Below are positions 26,303 to 34,877 of a DNA stretch of 64,000 nucleotides, piece by piece. Position 1 is the first letter of the stretch; each line of letters begins with the position of its first letter. The position numbers were made by a program, and so were the translations under genes. Below the pieces are notes generated by a model. That model saw nothing but the letters and a program-made list of their open reading frames with translations, did not search any database and was not told the origin of the DNA. The stretch comes from Burkholderiales bacterium (GTDB taxonomy: Bacteria; Pseudomonadota; Gammaproteobacteria; Burkholderiales; Burkholderiaceae_B): assembly GCA_021300475.1 (NCBI GenBank), contig JAJTDO010000001.1, positions 1 through 64,000 on the forward strand, written 5' to 3'.

Positions 26303-26962
26303 ATGAGCCATCCCTTCATACTCGAACTGGTTAAACGCAACAGCGTCATTCCGCTACTCAAGCCAGAACGTGTTGCGGACACTCTGCCCTTGGTGGAAGC
26401 GCTGCAGGAGGGCGGCTTGACCGCATTTGAAGTGAGTTTGACCAGTGCCAACGGCGCAGACGTTCTGAAATGCCTCAGAGACCACTGCAGCGACATCGCG
26501 TTCGGCGCCAGCGGCATACTCAATGCAGAGGATGCCAAGCGAGCCAAGGCCTTGGGCGCCATGTTTGTCAGCTCCCCGGGCTTCAGCCCTTCTGCGGTGC
26601 AAGCCTGTGCAAAACTGAAATTGCCCTGCATTCCCGGCGTTTCAACCACCAGTGAATTAATGATGGCCAGGGAAATCGGTTTTACGGTACTGCATGTGTA
26701 CCCGGCCCATTTGTCAGACAGCCAAACCTTGGCACGCGCATGGCTGGATCTGATGCCGGAAGTGCAGCTCTACCCCACCGGCGGATTGACAGAAGCGCTG
26801 GCCACGGAGTGGTTGGCACACCCGAATGTTTGCACGGTGTCAGGCAGTTGGTTGTCCTGCCCCGACGACCTTCAAAGGCGCTTGTGGCGCAACATTATTG
26901 CGGCCGCCCAACGCGCTTCTTCGTTGAAAGCAAGGCTTAAAATCCGGCAACAAGCCGCTTGA
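26303..26962 (+). CDS. KDPG/KHG aldolase family protein lacking the catalytic lysine
   Basis: A 219-residue TIM-barrel protein clearly related to Eda: GVSTTSELM, YPTGGLTEA and SGSWL match IPGISTVSELM, CPTGGI and GGSWL. The Schiff-base position, lysine in the FKFFPAE block of E. coli Eda, is His131 here (VLHVYPAH). The glutamate after strand 2 (LRTE) is Ala49 (LTSAN), and GAGTVL is GASGIL. The phosphate-binding end is conserved. It therefore should not run the usual aldol cleavage and may bind a phosphorylated ligand or catalyse something else. No edd or sugar-acid genes are nearby. I start at ATG 26303 rather than the open frame from 26027. Confidence 0.8.
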   Translation: MSHPFILELVKRNSVIPLLKPERVADTLPLVEALQEGGLTAFEVSLTSANGADVLKCLRDHCSDIAFGASGILNAEDAKRAKALGAMFVSSPGFSPSAVQACAKLKLPCIPGVSTTSELMMAREIGFTVLHVYPAHLSDSQTLARAWLDLMPEVQLYPTGGLTEALATEWLAHPNVCTVSGSWLSCPDDLQRRLWRNIIAAAQRASSLKARLKIRQQAA

Positions 26963-27407
26963 TTGCATCGCTGTTGCTCCAGGAAAAGCAACGCTCCGCC
27001 GCTTGCTGCCAAGGCATCCATTCATAGCGCAGGTGTTCTTTGGGCGCCAGACGCACAGGGGTTTGCAGGGAAATGCAGACACTGAACCAATGTTCCGTGT
27101 TGTGCGTCACGCCGGGCGCATAGCGCCAACGCCAGTGTTCAAAAATTTCGTACTCAATGCTGTGCTGCATGTTGTGCAACTCAAACAGCGAATGCGGTGC
27201 ACTGCCCTCGGGTTGCGCAATTGCGACCACACCGGTTTCCTCTTGCAGTTCGCGCAGGGCTGTGTCTGCCGGTGCTTCCTCAAGGGTATCTTTACTGCCA
27301 GTTACAGACTGCCAGAAACCAGGCTGATCGGCCCGCTCCAACATCAGTATTTGCAGGTCTGGCGAATGAATCACCACCAAAACAGATTCCGGAATTTTAT
27401 GAGTCAT
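26937..27407 (-). CDS. nudB: Dihydroneopterin triphosphate diphosphatase
   Basis: A Nudix hydrolase of 156 residues matching NudB of the folate pathway, which removes pyrophosphate from dihydroneopterin triphosphate. The Nudix box is complete: GSKDTLEE..., then RELQEETG. The family-specific NTEHWFSV and EHLRYEWMPWQQA segments are present. Its 3' end overlaps the aldolase-like gene by 26 bases on the opposite strand. It follows the subtilase gene closely in the same direction. Confidence 0.92.
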   Translation of the reverse strand: MTHKIPESVLVVIHSPDLQILMLERADQPGFWQSVTGSKDTLEEAPADTALRELQEETGVVAIAQPEGSAPHSLFELHNMQHSIEYEIFEHWRWRYAPGVTHNTEHWFSVCISLQTPVRLAPKEHLRYEWMPWQQAAERCFSWSNSDAIKRLVAGF

Positions 27408-27416
27408 GCGCAGGCT

Positions 27417-29420
27417 TTACGAGGTAGGAATTGCAAGCTTAACCGCAGCTTGCCTTCGCAGCAAAACCAGACCCAGCGTCAGGCACCCCCAAGCCAAGCC
27501 CAAAGCCCCACCACCGCCGCCCGATGAACCGCTTGAGCCGCTGCTCACAACCGTACCGGAAGACCCCCCCATGCTGGCGGTTCCTGAGGACGTGTCATTG
27601 GCAAGTACCCGCTCAGAAACCGGCGCTTCGCCATTGGAAAACACCACCATCTCTGCCGCATGCTGCACGTTGTTGCTGGTGTCTCTGACCGTGAGTTCAA
27701 AACGGGCGGTTGCCGTTGAAGCGGTTTGCGCCGTAATTTGCAAAACAGAGGTGTTTGTTCCCTGCAGGTTGTAGGCTGGCCCGCTCAACTGGCGCCATTG
27801 GTAGGAAAGACCTGCTGTTTCACCAGTGCTGCGGGAAGACAGCCCACCATCCAGCACCGTGCTCGCTCCACCGCCGGTGGCTTGCAAGGAAAAAGGCACG
27901 TTGGCCACAGGCACCTGACCGGGAAAAGAACGCATCTGCATCAGGGCGCTCACTGGTGCAATGATGCCGTCACCGCAAGTACTGGTTGAGCAAGCGCACG
28001 TGGTCTGCGAGCCAAAAATGTTGCTGCGGCAGGCGTTAAACACATTACCCGGTGGAAATGCCTTGACGGACTGCTTGAGCACCGCAATGGTCTGTGCCGG
28101 AAGAAAATCCGGGCGCACCTGAAGCATCAAGGCCACCAAACCGGACAACATGGGCGCTGAAAAACTGGTGCCAGCTTCCAGTCGCACTGTGTGCGCGCTC
28201 GGGTTGGGTGTACCGTCAGAGTTCTGATTGTTGCTGGCCACCAGAAAAGAACCATTGGCATCGCTGGGTGTCATTAAAACGGTGGTGCCAGCGGTACTGG
28301 GTGCGTAGGCACTGTAAGCTGTTTTCAGACCGGCGGAATTCACCGTTCCGGCCGCCACGGACCCATCGCAACTGGCGGGCGATTCCAGCGCCCCGCCTCC
28401 ATTGCCTGCAGCCGTTACAAACAAGGCTCCTTTTTCCCGCACCTTTGCAATGGCATCAACAATGGCATTGTCTCTGCAACCCAGTGAGCTCACGCCTCCG
28501 GCGAAGCTCAGGTTCACCACCTTGGCCGGGTTGGGGTTCAAAGGAATGCCGGCCACCGTTTCACCTACAGACCACAACATGCCGTCAATAATGTCAGACG
28601 TCAGCGCCACACCGCACTGCCCGGAGATACGCACGGGCAGAATGCGAACAGAACCATTCATGCCCGCCATGCCAAGCCCGTTGTTGGTGTTGGCCGCAAC
28701 CACGGAAGCCACCGCTGTGCCATGAAAACTGCTGCCTGTGAAACCACCGGGACACACGCCGGATGGCGAGGCATCACCTGGGTCGGAAGCATCTGCATCC
28801 AGACCATCGCCGTCATTGGACCCCCCGCTGCGGGCAACACCGGTTCCGGTGGGTTCACTCACAGTGCGAACAAAATCGTAACCCGGCAAGTAACGCCCTT
28901 TAAGCTCCGGGTGTTCAAACAGCGCGCCGGAATCAAGTACAGCAACCACCACGCTGGCAGAACCGCGGGCAATGCCCCAGGCCGCCTGCATGTTCATGGC
29001 TGCGTAATTGGCAGACCCCACCGGGCCCATGTAGTCCGCCTGATTTGCAGCGAACAAAGTATCGTTGGGGGTGGGTGCGTTTGCCAACGCTTGCAAGGGG
29101 TAATCGGGGTGGGCAAACTTGACAGAGGGCAAGGCTCGCAAAGCGGCTTCTATGAGCGCGGGGGAACGGCCGGCGTCTTCCAATTGCAAAACGAAGCTGC
29201 CTTTTTGAATAAGGCCGTAACTGCTGAGAACCTGTAGACCGGTGGCTTGGGCAACGCGCTGGCGAACAACAGTCAGCGAGGGTCTGCTGGCATCCTTGAA
29301 ATTGACAATGAACTGCTGTGGTGCGGCCTGCACGGAAGGCAGCGCTCCGGCCATGGCACAGGCCACGACCAGTGATTGCAGTGTTTTTAAACTGCCACAA
29401 AATTTAAACAATGAAGGCAT
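27417..29420 (-). CDS. Secreted S8 serine peptidase with GlyGly-CTERM-like tail
   Basis: A 667-residue subtilisin-family protease. It has a signal peptide (1 to about 32), an I9-like propeptide (about 35-110) and the catalytic domain, with Asp163 in VVAVLDSG, His233 in SSFHGTAVAS, the oxyanion Asn340 in TAAGNGGG and Ser419 in AGTSFSAP. A C-terminal Ig-like region with PVSERVL follows. The last 40 residues comprise a Ser/Gly linker, GGGGGALGL, a hydrophobic helix and basic residues (LLRRQ), the pattern of rhombosortase-processed GlyGly-CTERM tails. A long hairpin abuts the start codon. Confidence 0.9.
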   Translation of the reverse strand: MPSLFKFCGSLKTLQSLVVACAMAGALPSVQAAPQQFIVNFKDASRPSLTVVRQRVAQATGLQVLSSYGLIQKGSFVLQLEDAGRSPALIEAALRALPSVKFAHPDYPLQALANAPTPNDTLFAANQADYMGPVGSANYAAMNMQAAWGIARGSASVVVAVLDSGALFEHPELKGRYLPGYDFVRTVSEPTGTGVARSGGSNDGDGLDADASDPGDASPSGVCPGGFTGSSFHGTAVASVVAANTNNGLGMAGMNGSVRILPVRISGQCGVALTSDIIDGMLWSVGETVAGIPLNPNPAKVVNLSFAGGVSSLGCRDNAIVDAIAKVREKGALFVTAAGNGGGALESPASCDGSVAAGTVNSAGLKTAYSAYAPSTAGTTVLMTPSDANGSFLVASNNQNSDGTPNPSAHTVRLEAGTSFSAPMLSGLVALMLQVRPDFLPAQTIAVLKQSVKAFPPGNVFNACRSNIFGSQTTCACSTSTCGDGIIAPVSALMQMRSFPGQVPVANVPFSLQATGGGASTVLDGGLSSRSTGETAGLSYQWRQLSGPAYNLQGTNTSVLQITAQTASTATARFELTVRDTSNNVQHAAEMVVFSNGEAPVSERVLANDTSSGTASMGGSSGTVVSSGSSGSSGGGGGALGLAWGCLTLGLVLLRRQAAVKLAIPTS

Positions 29421-29465
29421 TTAAACCCCAGTTTGGCTCCATACGCCAATCATACTGGGGTTTAA
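29421..29465 (-). terminator. Long hairpin between aspS and the subtilase gene
   Basis: TTAAACCCCAGT at 29421-29432 pairs perfectly with ACTGGGGTTTAA at 29454-29465, and an inner stem (TTGGC/GCCAA) lies in the loop. The arm reaches the base just before the subtilase ATG and contains the only Shine-Dalgarno-like GGGG. It may terminate aspS transcription and also occlude translation of the downstream gene. Confidence 0.6.
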
Positions 29466-29475
29466 CATTTTAAAT

Positions 29476-31275
29476 TTACTTTATTTCAGTGGCCCGTTGG
29501 CGAATGTGCAATTCACGCAATTGCTTTTCATCCACAGGGCTGGGTGCATGCGTCAGCAGACATTGGGCGCGCTGGGTTTTGGGGAAGGCAATGACGTCGC
29601 GAATGGACTCGGCTCCGGCCATCATGGTCACGATGCGGTCAAGACCAAACGCCAAACCACCGTGAGGCGGTGCGCCGTATTTCAATGCATCGAGCAAGAA
29701 GCCGAACTTGGCTTGCGCCTCTTCTTCATCAATCTTGAGGGCGCGGAACACTTTGCTCTGCACTTCTTCACGGTGAATACGGACCGAACCGCCGCCGAGC
29801 TCCCAACCATTGAGCACCATGTCATAGGCCTTGGCAATACAGGCACCTGCATTGGACTCCAACCAGTCTTCATGGCCATCTTGCGGGCTGGTGAAGGGAT
29901 GGTGGCAGGCCACCCAACGGTCGCCTTCTTCGTCGAATTCGAACATCGGAAAGTCGATAACCCACAGCGGACGCCAGCCTTCTGTCATCAATCCACTGCG
30001 CTTGCCGAAATCGCTGTGACCTATCTTCAGGCGCAAACCACCAATGGCGTCGTTCACCACCTTGGCCTTGTCGGCACCAAAGAAAATCAGATCGCCGTTT
30101 TTTGCGCCCGTGCGCTTGAGGATTTCGGCAATGGCTTCATCGTTGAGATTTTTGACGATGGGGCTTTGCAAACCCTCACGGCCCTTTGCTGCATCATTGA
30201 CCTTGATCCACGCCAAGCCCTTGGCACCGTAAATGGCGACAAACGTGGTGTAGGCATCAATTTCAGAACGGCTGATTTCGGCGCCATTGGGAACGCACAG
30301 ACCCACCACACGACCGCCTTCCATGTTCGCTGCACCGGAAAACACCTTGAAATCAACGGTTTTCATGACATCTGTAAGCTCGGTGAACTGCATGTTGATG
30401 CGCAGGTCGGGTTTGTCCGACCCATACAGGAACATGGCATCCTTGTACTGCATGACAGGAAACGGATCAGACAACTCAACGCCAATGGTTTGCTGGAACA
30501 CTTCGCGGATCATGCCTTCGAACAAGTCACGGATTTCCTGCTCGTCCATGAAGGAGGTCTCGATGTCGACCTGTGTAAATTCAGGCTGACGGTCGGCTCG
30601 CAAATCTTCATCGCGGAAACACTTGGTGATCTGATAGTACTTGTCGAAACCGGCCACCATCAACAATTGCTTGAACAACTGGGGCGACTGGGGCAACGCG
30701 AAAAACATGCCGGCATTCACGCGGGAAGGCACTAGGTAGTCGCGCGCACCCTCTGGGGTGCTTTTGGTCAGCATCGGGGTTTCAACGTCAATGAAACCAT
30801 TGCCGTCGAGGAAGCGACGAATGGTCATGGCCACCTTGTAGCGCAACATCATGTTTTTTTGCATCTGCGGGCGGCGCAGGTCCAACACTCGGTGCGTCAG
30901 GCGGGTGGTTTCAGAAAGGTTTTCATCGTCAAGCTGGAACGGTGGTGTCACCGAAGGGTTCAACACTTGCACAGCTTTGCAGAGAATTTCAATCTGGCCG
31001 CTTTTCAGGGTGGTATTTTCCGTGCCTTCGGGGCGGCGGCGCACCAAACCCTCAATGCGCACGCAAAACTCGTTTCTCAAGGTTTCTGCGGTGGAAAACA
31101 TTGCGGGAATGTCTGGATCGCAAACCACCTGCACGGTGCCCTCACGGTCGCGCAGATCCACAAAAATAACTCCGCCGTGGTCGCGGCGGCGATGTACCCA
31201 ACCGCACAGGGAAACAGTTTGACCTAATTCAGCAACTGATAGGTTACCGCTGTAGTGGGATCGCATTTTTGTCAT
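29476..31275 (-). CDS. aspS: Aspartyl-tRNA synthetase
   Basis: Class II synthetase of 599 residues that charges tRNA-Asp. The N-terminal OB anticodon-binding domain ([18 protein letters not shown]) is followed by motif 2 ([20 protein letters not shown]), the bacterial GAD insertion and motif 3 ([14 protein letters not shown]). Many bacteria with this enzyme lack AsnRS and use it non-discriminatingly; that cannot be decided here. It lies two bases after the DUF502 stop; MRSHYSG (31266) is an alternative start. Confidence 0.96.
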   Translation of the reverse strand: MTKMRSHYSGNLSVAELGQTVSLCGWVHRRRDHGGVIFVDLRDREGTVQVVCDPDIPAMFSTAETLRNEFCVRIEGLVRRRPEGTENTTLKSGQIEILCKAVQVLNPSVTPPFQLDDENLSETTRLTHRVLDLRRPQMQKNMMLRYKVAMTIRRFLDGNGFIDVETPMLTKSTPEGARDYLVPSRVNAGMFFALPQSPQLFKQLLMVAGFDKYYQITKCFRDEDLRADRQPEFTQVDIETSFMDEQEIRDLFEGMIREVFQQTIGVELSDPFPVMQYKDAMFLYGSDKPDLRINMQFTELTDVMKTVDFKVFSGAANMEGGRVVGLCVPNGAEISRSEIDAYTTFVAIYGAKGLAWIKVNDAAKGREGLQSPIVKNLNDEAIAEILKRTGAKNGDLIFFGADKAKVVNDAIGGLRLKIGHSDFGKRSGLMTEGWRPLWVIDFPMFEFDEEGDRWVACHHPFTSPQDGHEDWLESNAGACIAKAYDMVLNGWELGGGSVRIHREEVQSKVFRALKIDEEEAQAKFGFLLDALKYGAPPHGGLAFGLDRIVTMMAGAESIRDVIAFPKTQRAQCLLTHAPSPVDEKQLRELHIRQRATEIK

Positions 31276-31277
31276 GT

Positions 31278-31892
31278 TTATTTGTCCGTAGAACTGAGTG
31301 AGGGTGCAACAACACCCATCGATACTGCGTATTTTAAGGCCTCATCCACAGAGAGGTTGAGTTCAATCAAATCTTTTTCAAGCACCAGCAATACAAAACC
31401 GGCCGTTGGGTTTGGGGCGGTGGGAATAAAAACGCTGACATAACCTTCGTCCAATCCGTTGGCCAAACCTGGGGACACCTCACCGGTTAAAAACCCGATG
31501 GCTTTTGTATTGCCGCCCGGAAACGGCACCAAAACGGCTTTTCTGAAGGCTTTTCCGGAAGATGACAACAACGTGTCAGACACTTGCTTGACGCTGCTGT
31601 AAATTGAATTGAAAAACGGAATTCGGCGCAGCAAACCTTCCCACCACCGCATCAGCGACTGTCCCACCATGTTGGCAGTGACAAGGCCTGTCAGCCAGAT
31701 AATGGCCAAAGTAAACAAGGCACCGATGCCTGGCAAACTGAAACCCAACAAAACCTCAGGTTGAAGCTCAGCCGGCAAAACAGCCAGCGACCGGTCAAGC
31801 ACCGCCACTACAGAGGAAATGACCCACAAGGTAATGGCAATGGGAACCCACACCAACAAGCCTGTGACCAAATAACGGCGCAATGCTTGCAT
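31278..31892 (-). CDS. DUF502 family membrane protein
   Basis: A 204-residue inner-membrane protein with two transmembrane helices near the N-terminus ([20 protein letters not shown] and [20 protein letters not shown]) and a soluble C-terminal region ([34 protein letters not shown]) typical of DUF502. Its function is unknown. It sits between fmdB and aspS, an arrangement common in betaproteobacteria. Confidence 0.88.
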   Translation of the reverse strand: MQALRRYLVTGLLVWVPIAITLWVISSVVAVLDRSLAVLPAELQPEVLLGFSLPGIGALFTLAIIWLTGLVTANMVGQSLMRWWEGLLRRIPFFNSIYSSVKQVSDTLLSSSGKAFRKAVLVPFPGGNTKAIGFLTGEVSPGLANGLDEGYVSVFIPTAPNPTAGFVLLVLEKDLIELNLSVDEALKYAVSMGVVAPSLSSTDK

Positions 31893-31896
31893 GTAA

Positions 31897-32244
31897 CTAC
31901 TCAGCCTTTCCGGCCGCCGGCGTGGGCGCGGGGGTACTCACCGGCGCAGCGGCTGGTTTCGCATCGCTGGCCGCAGGCGTGCCTGAAGCAGCCCCGGTAT
32001 CTGCCGCCGGCGCTGCAGCGGTGTCTTTGGATGCGTCTTTAACCGGCTCTTTCTTGCCACCACCATCGCGGAAATCGGTGACATACCAACCCGAACCCTT
32101 GAGCTGGAAACCCGGGGCAGAGAGTTGTTTTTTGAAATTCGGAGTTGCGCAGGAAGGGCAGTCCGTCAAAGGCTCGTCACTGAGCTTTTGCAGAACATCT
32201 TTGGCAAAACCACAGTTTTCGCATCGGTAAGCGTAAATTGGCAC
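31897..32244 (-). CDS. FmdB family zinc-ribbon protein with Ala/Pro-rich tail
   Basis: A 115-residue protein. The GTG at 32244 begins VPIYAYRCENCGF, the invariant FmdB N-terminus, with C-x2-C pairs CENC and CPSC forming a zinc ribbon in residues 6-35. The remainder is a low-complexity alanine/proline/lysine tail that is likely disordered. The open frame continues upstream to 32394 but those residues are unrelated. It is 4 bases ahead of the DUF502 gene. The role is regulatory or unknown. Confidence 0.85.
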   Translation of the reverse strand: MPIYAYRCENCGFAKDVLQKLSDEPLTDCPSCATPNFKKQLSAPGFQLKGSGWYVTDFRDGGGKKEPVKDASKDTAAAPAADTGAASGTPAASDAKPAAAPVSTPAPTPAAGKAE

Positions 32245-32437
32245 GGCGTCAGGTCGAATCAAAGGAACACAACCCACTATTGTAAAACGAGACGGGCCGG
32301 TTGACCAACCTGATCGATGGATTGCCAGGCAATTCGACAAAATGGTGTTACCCGCGGCGCGGCCTTGCCTTTTGCGCCTGTTTTGCCTGCACACTTGGTA
32401 TGATTGAGGCTGATTTCTTAAAGCCAGAATTCACGCA

Positions 32438-33499
32438 ATGTCCGACCAGCCCCAGCGGAACACCCAAGCGATGCAAACCCATACCCCTCAGACCGAGGAA
32501 AACAGCACCGCGCTGTCCGCCTGGGTCAAGGCCTTGTGCGTCACTGTGGAGCAACATGGGCTGAACGCCGAAGACCTGTGCGCGCGGGCTGGCCTGCCGC
32601 ACGACAAACTGAACAACCCCAAAGAGCGGGTACCCGTGCGCATCAGCCGCAAACTCTGGGACATGGCGGTACTGGAAACGCAAGACGAAGCCTTGGGTTT
32701 GAAAATGATCAAAAACCTGCACGCCGCCCATTTCTACACCTTGGGTTACGCTGTTTTGGCCAGTGAAAACCTCAGGGAAGCCTTCAAGCGCATGAGCGAC
32801 TTCGCGTTGCTCATCACCAATTCCGGGCAACTGCTGGTGGAAGAAAGCACAGAGGAAGTTCGCATCAAGCTGTGCCCGGACGCAGGCAGTCCGGCGTCCC
32901 TCTACTCCATTGACGCCTTCATGGCCTTGTTGGCCAACACCTGCATGTTGCTGGCAGACCCGAACTTTCGCTTCAACGGCATCTATTTGCAGCGACCGGA
33001 ACCCAGCCCTCACGCGCTGCAAGAGTTCAAACGCAGCTTTGGCGCCCCCCTGCATTTTGCCGCTGCTGAAAATGCATTGGCTTTGCCGAAACACTGCTTC
33101 GAACAAGCGTTGAAAGGTGGAAACGCCGCTGTATCCGGGCACCTGGACTTATTGAACCGCGAAGCACTGGAGGCCCTGCGCCCGAAACGTCTCACCGATG
33201 ATGTAAAACGCTGGATTCAAACCCAACTAGGGAAGCACACCCTCACCGACGACCTCGCCGCCCGCCATTTCCACATGAGTGCCCGCACACTGCAAAGAAA
33301 ACTGGCCGAGGAAGGCAGCAGTTTTTCCACGCTGACCGACCAGATCCGCAGCGAACGAGCGCACCATGCCCTCACAAAAACCCAAAACCCGCTCACCGCT
33401 GTTGCACTGGACCTCGGGTTTTCAGATGCCTCGGCCTTAAGCAGAGCCTGCAAGCGGTGGTTTGGCAAAAGCCCCTCTGATTTGCGCGGCACTGGCTGA
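32438..33499 (+). CDS. AraC family transcriptional regulator
   Basis: A 353-residue regulator. The N-terminal half resembles the arabinose-binding-like domain of OruR-type regulators (LCARAGLPHDKLNNP ... FYTLGYAVLASENLREAF). The C-terminal 100 residues carry two helix-turn-helix motifs: LAARHFHMSARTLQRKLAEEG, and VALDLGFSDASALSRACKRWFGKSP. The target is probably the acyl-CoA dehydrogenase gene 100 bases downstream, by position only. Confidence 0.88.
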   Translation: MSDQPQRNTQAMQTHTPQTEENSTALSAWVKALCVTVEQHGLNAEDLCARAGLPHDKLNNPKERVPVRISRKLWDMAVLETQDEALGLKMIKNLHAAHFYTLGYAVLASENLREAFKRMSDFALLITNSGQLLVEESTEEVRIKLCPDAGSPASLYSIDAFMALLANTCMLLADPNFRFNGIYLQRPEPSPHALQEFKRSFGAPLHFAAAENALALPKHCFEQALKGGNAAVSGHLDLLNREALEALRPKRLTDDVKRWIQTQLGKHTLTDDLAARHFHMSARTLQRKLAEEGSSFSTLTDQIRSERAHHALTKTQNPLTAVALDLGFSDASALSRACKRWFGKSPSDLRGTG

Positions 33500-33601
33500 C
33501 TCATTTCAGCAAATGGCTTGGCCCGTTTAAGCAACTAAAAGTACGCGCAAACAGCGATATTGGGACCACAGAAACCAATATTTTGAGCAAGAGGGGCCAA
33601 T

Positions 33602-34741
33602 ATGATTCCACGCACACTATTTACACACGAACACGAAGAGTACCGCCGTCAGGTCAGACGTTTCTTCGAAGAAGAAATTGCACCCCATCACGCCCGCTGG
33701 GAAGATCAGAACCACGTGGACCGCAGCATCTGGAACCGTGCTGGCGAGTTGGGTCACCTGTGCATGTCCATGCCCACGGAATACGGCGGCTCAGGCGTGG
33801 ATCGCTTGTTCAGCGTCATTCAAATGGAAGAACAGTGCCGCGTCGGTGCCTCCGGTATCGGCTTTAGCTTGCACAACGACATCGTGGCGAACTATGTAAA
33901 CAACTTCGGCAGCGAAGAACAAAAACAGCGCTACTTGCCAAAAATGGCCAGTGGCGAGATGGTAGGCGCCATCGCCATGACAGAGCCCGGCACGGGCTCT
34001 GATTTGCAAGCCATCAAAACCACCGCAATTTCCCGCGGCGACCACTACGTGCTCAACGGCTCGAAAATCTTCATCACCAACGGTTATTTGTCTGACCTGG
34101 TGGTGGTAGTTGCCAAAACAGGCCCAGCCAACGGAGGCGCGCAAGCCATTTCCCTGCTGCTGGTTGAAGCCGACAGCGTTGGCTTTACAAAAGGCAAGCC
34201 TTTGAAAAAGGTGGGCATGAAAGCCCAGGACACTTGCGAATTGTTCTTCAACAACGTTGTGGTTCCCAAAGAAAATCTGCTCGGCCCTGAAGGCGGCGGC
34301 TTTTTCATGTTGATGAAAGAATTGCCCTGGGAGCGTCTGATCATCGCCATCACTTCAGTAGCGGGTGCAGAAGCAGCGTTTGAAGAAACCCTGAAATACA
34401 CACGCGACAGAACTGCCTTCGGCAAAGCCATTGCCAGCTACCAGGCCAACCGGTTTACATTGGCTGAACTGAAAACCAAAATTCAAATCGGCCGCACATT
34501 CATTGACCGCTGCCTTGAGTTGGTGCTTCAGGAAAAACTGGATGTGGACACCGCCGCCATGGCGAAATGGTGGGCCACAGACATGGCCGATGAAGTCATT
34601 GACGCTTGCGTACAACTGCACGGTGGCTATGGCTACATGTTGGAATATCCAATTGCACGCATGTATGTGGACGCACGCGCTTCACGCATTTACGGTGGAA
34701 CCAACGAAATCATGAAAGAGTTGATCGCCCGCCAGCTGTAA
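33602..34741 (+). CDS. Acyl-CoA dehydrogenase, long-chain (LCAD-like) subfamily
   Basis: FAD-dependent acyl-CoA dehydrogenase of 379 residues. The middle-domain block IAMTEPGTGSDLQ is present. The C-terminal part has VQLHGGYGYMLEYPIARMYVDAR and RIYGGTNEIMKELIARQL. In IYGGTNE the usual MCAD catalytic glutamate is glycine; as in LCAD and isovaleryl-CoA dehydrogenase, the base is probably the glutamate of LPWERL. It follows the AraC regulator, and no hydratase or thiolase accompanies it. Confidence 0.92.
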   Translation: MIPRTLFTHEHEEYRRQVRRFFEEEIAPHHARWEDQNHVDRSIWNRAGELGHLCMSMPTEYGGSGVDRLFSVIQMEEQCRVGASGIGFSLHNDIVANYVNNFGSEEQKQRYLPKMASGEMVGAIAMTEPGTGSDLQAIKTTAISRGDHYVLNGSKIFITNGYLSDLVVVVAKTGPANGGAQAISLLLVEADSVGFTKGKPLKKVGMKAQDTCELFFNNVVVPKENLLGPEGGGFFMLMKELPWERLIIAITSVAGAEAAFEETLKYTRDRTAFGKAIASYQANRFTLAELKTKIQIGRTFIDRCLELVLQEKLDVDTAAMAKWWATDMADEVIDACVQLHGGYGYMLEYPIARMYVDARASRIYGGTNEIMKELIARQL

Positions 34742-34753
34742 TATTTTCACGCA

Positions 34754-34790
34754 CGGCAAGAGGCTGCGCCATCAGCGCGGCCCCTTGCCG
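34754..34790 (+). terminator. Strong hairpin after the acyl-CoA dehydrogenase gene
   Basis: CGGCAAG at 34754 and CTTGCCG ending at 34790 form the base of a roughly 15-pair stem, with GCGC/GCGC at the top around loop CATCA. It lies 13 bases after the stop codon between convergent genes. No T tract follows, so it may act as an mRNA 3' stabiliser or a bidirectional barrier. Confidence 0.6.
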
Positions 34791-34877
34791 GAGTCCTGCC
34801 ATCTTCAATTCCCAGTGTTCAACTCCCCGCCGTTATTTTCATCCACCTTATTTGCATCTTATTTATTCGAATCTTCT

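Noticed and set aside
29497-30735. 412-codon frame opposite aspS
   Set aside because: It is the antisense shadow of a conserved synthetase gene and its product is His/Gly/Asn-rich with no recognisable family.
34742-34877. An effector or immunity gene after vgrG
   Set aside because: The interval is only about 135 bases, holds a strong hairpin, and the frames crossing it are short and lack family resemblance.
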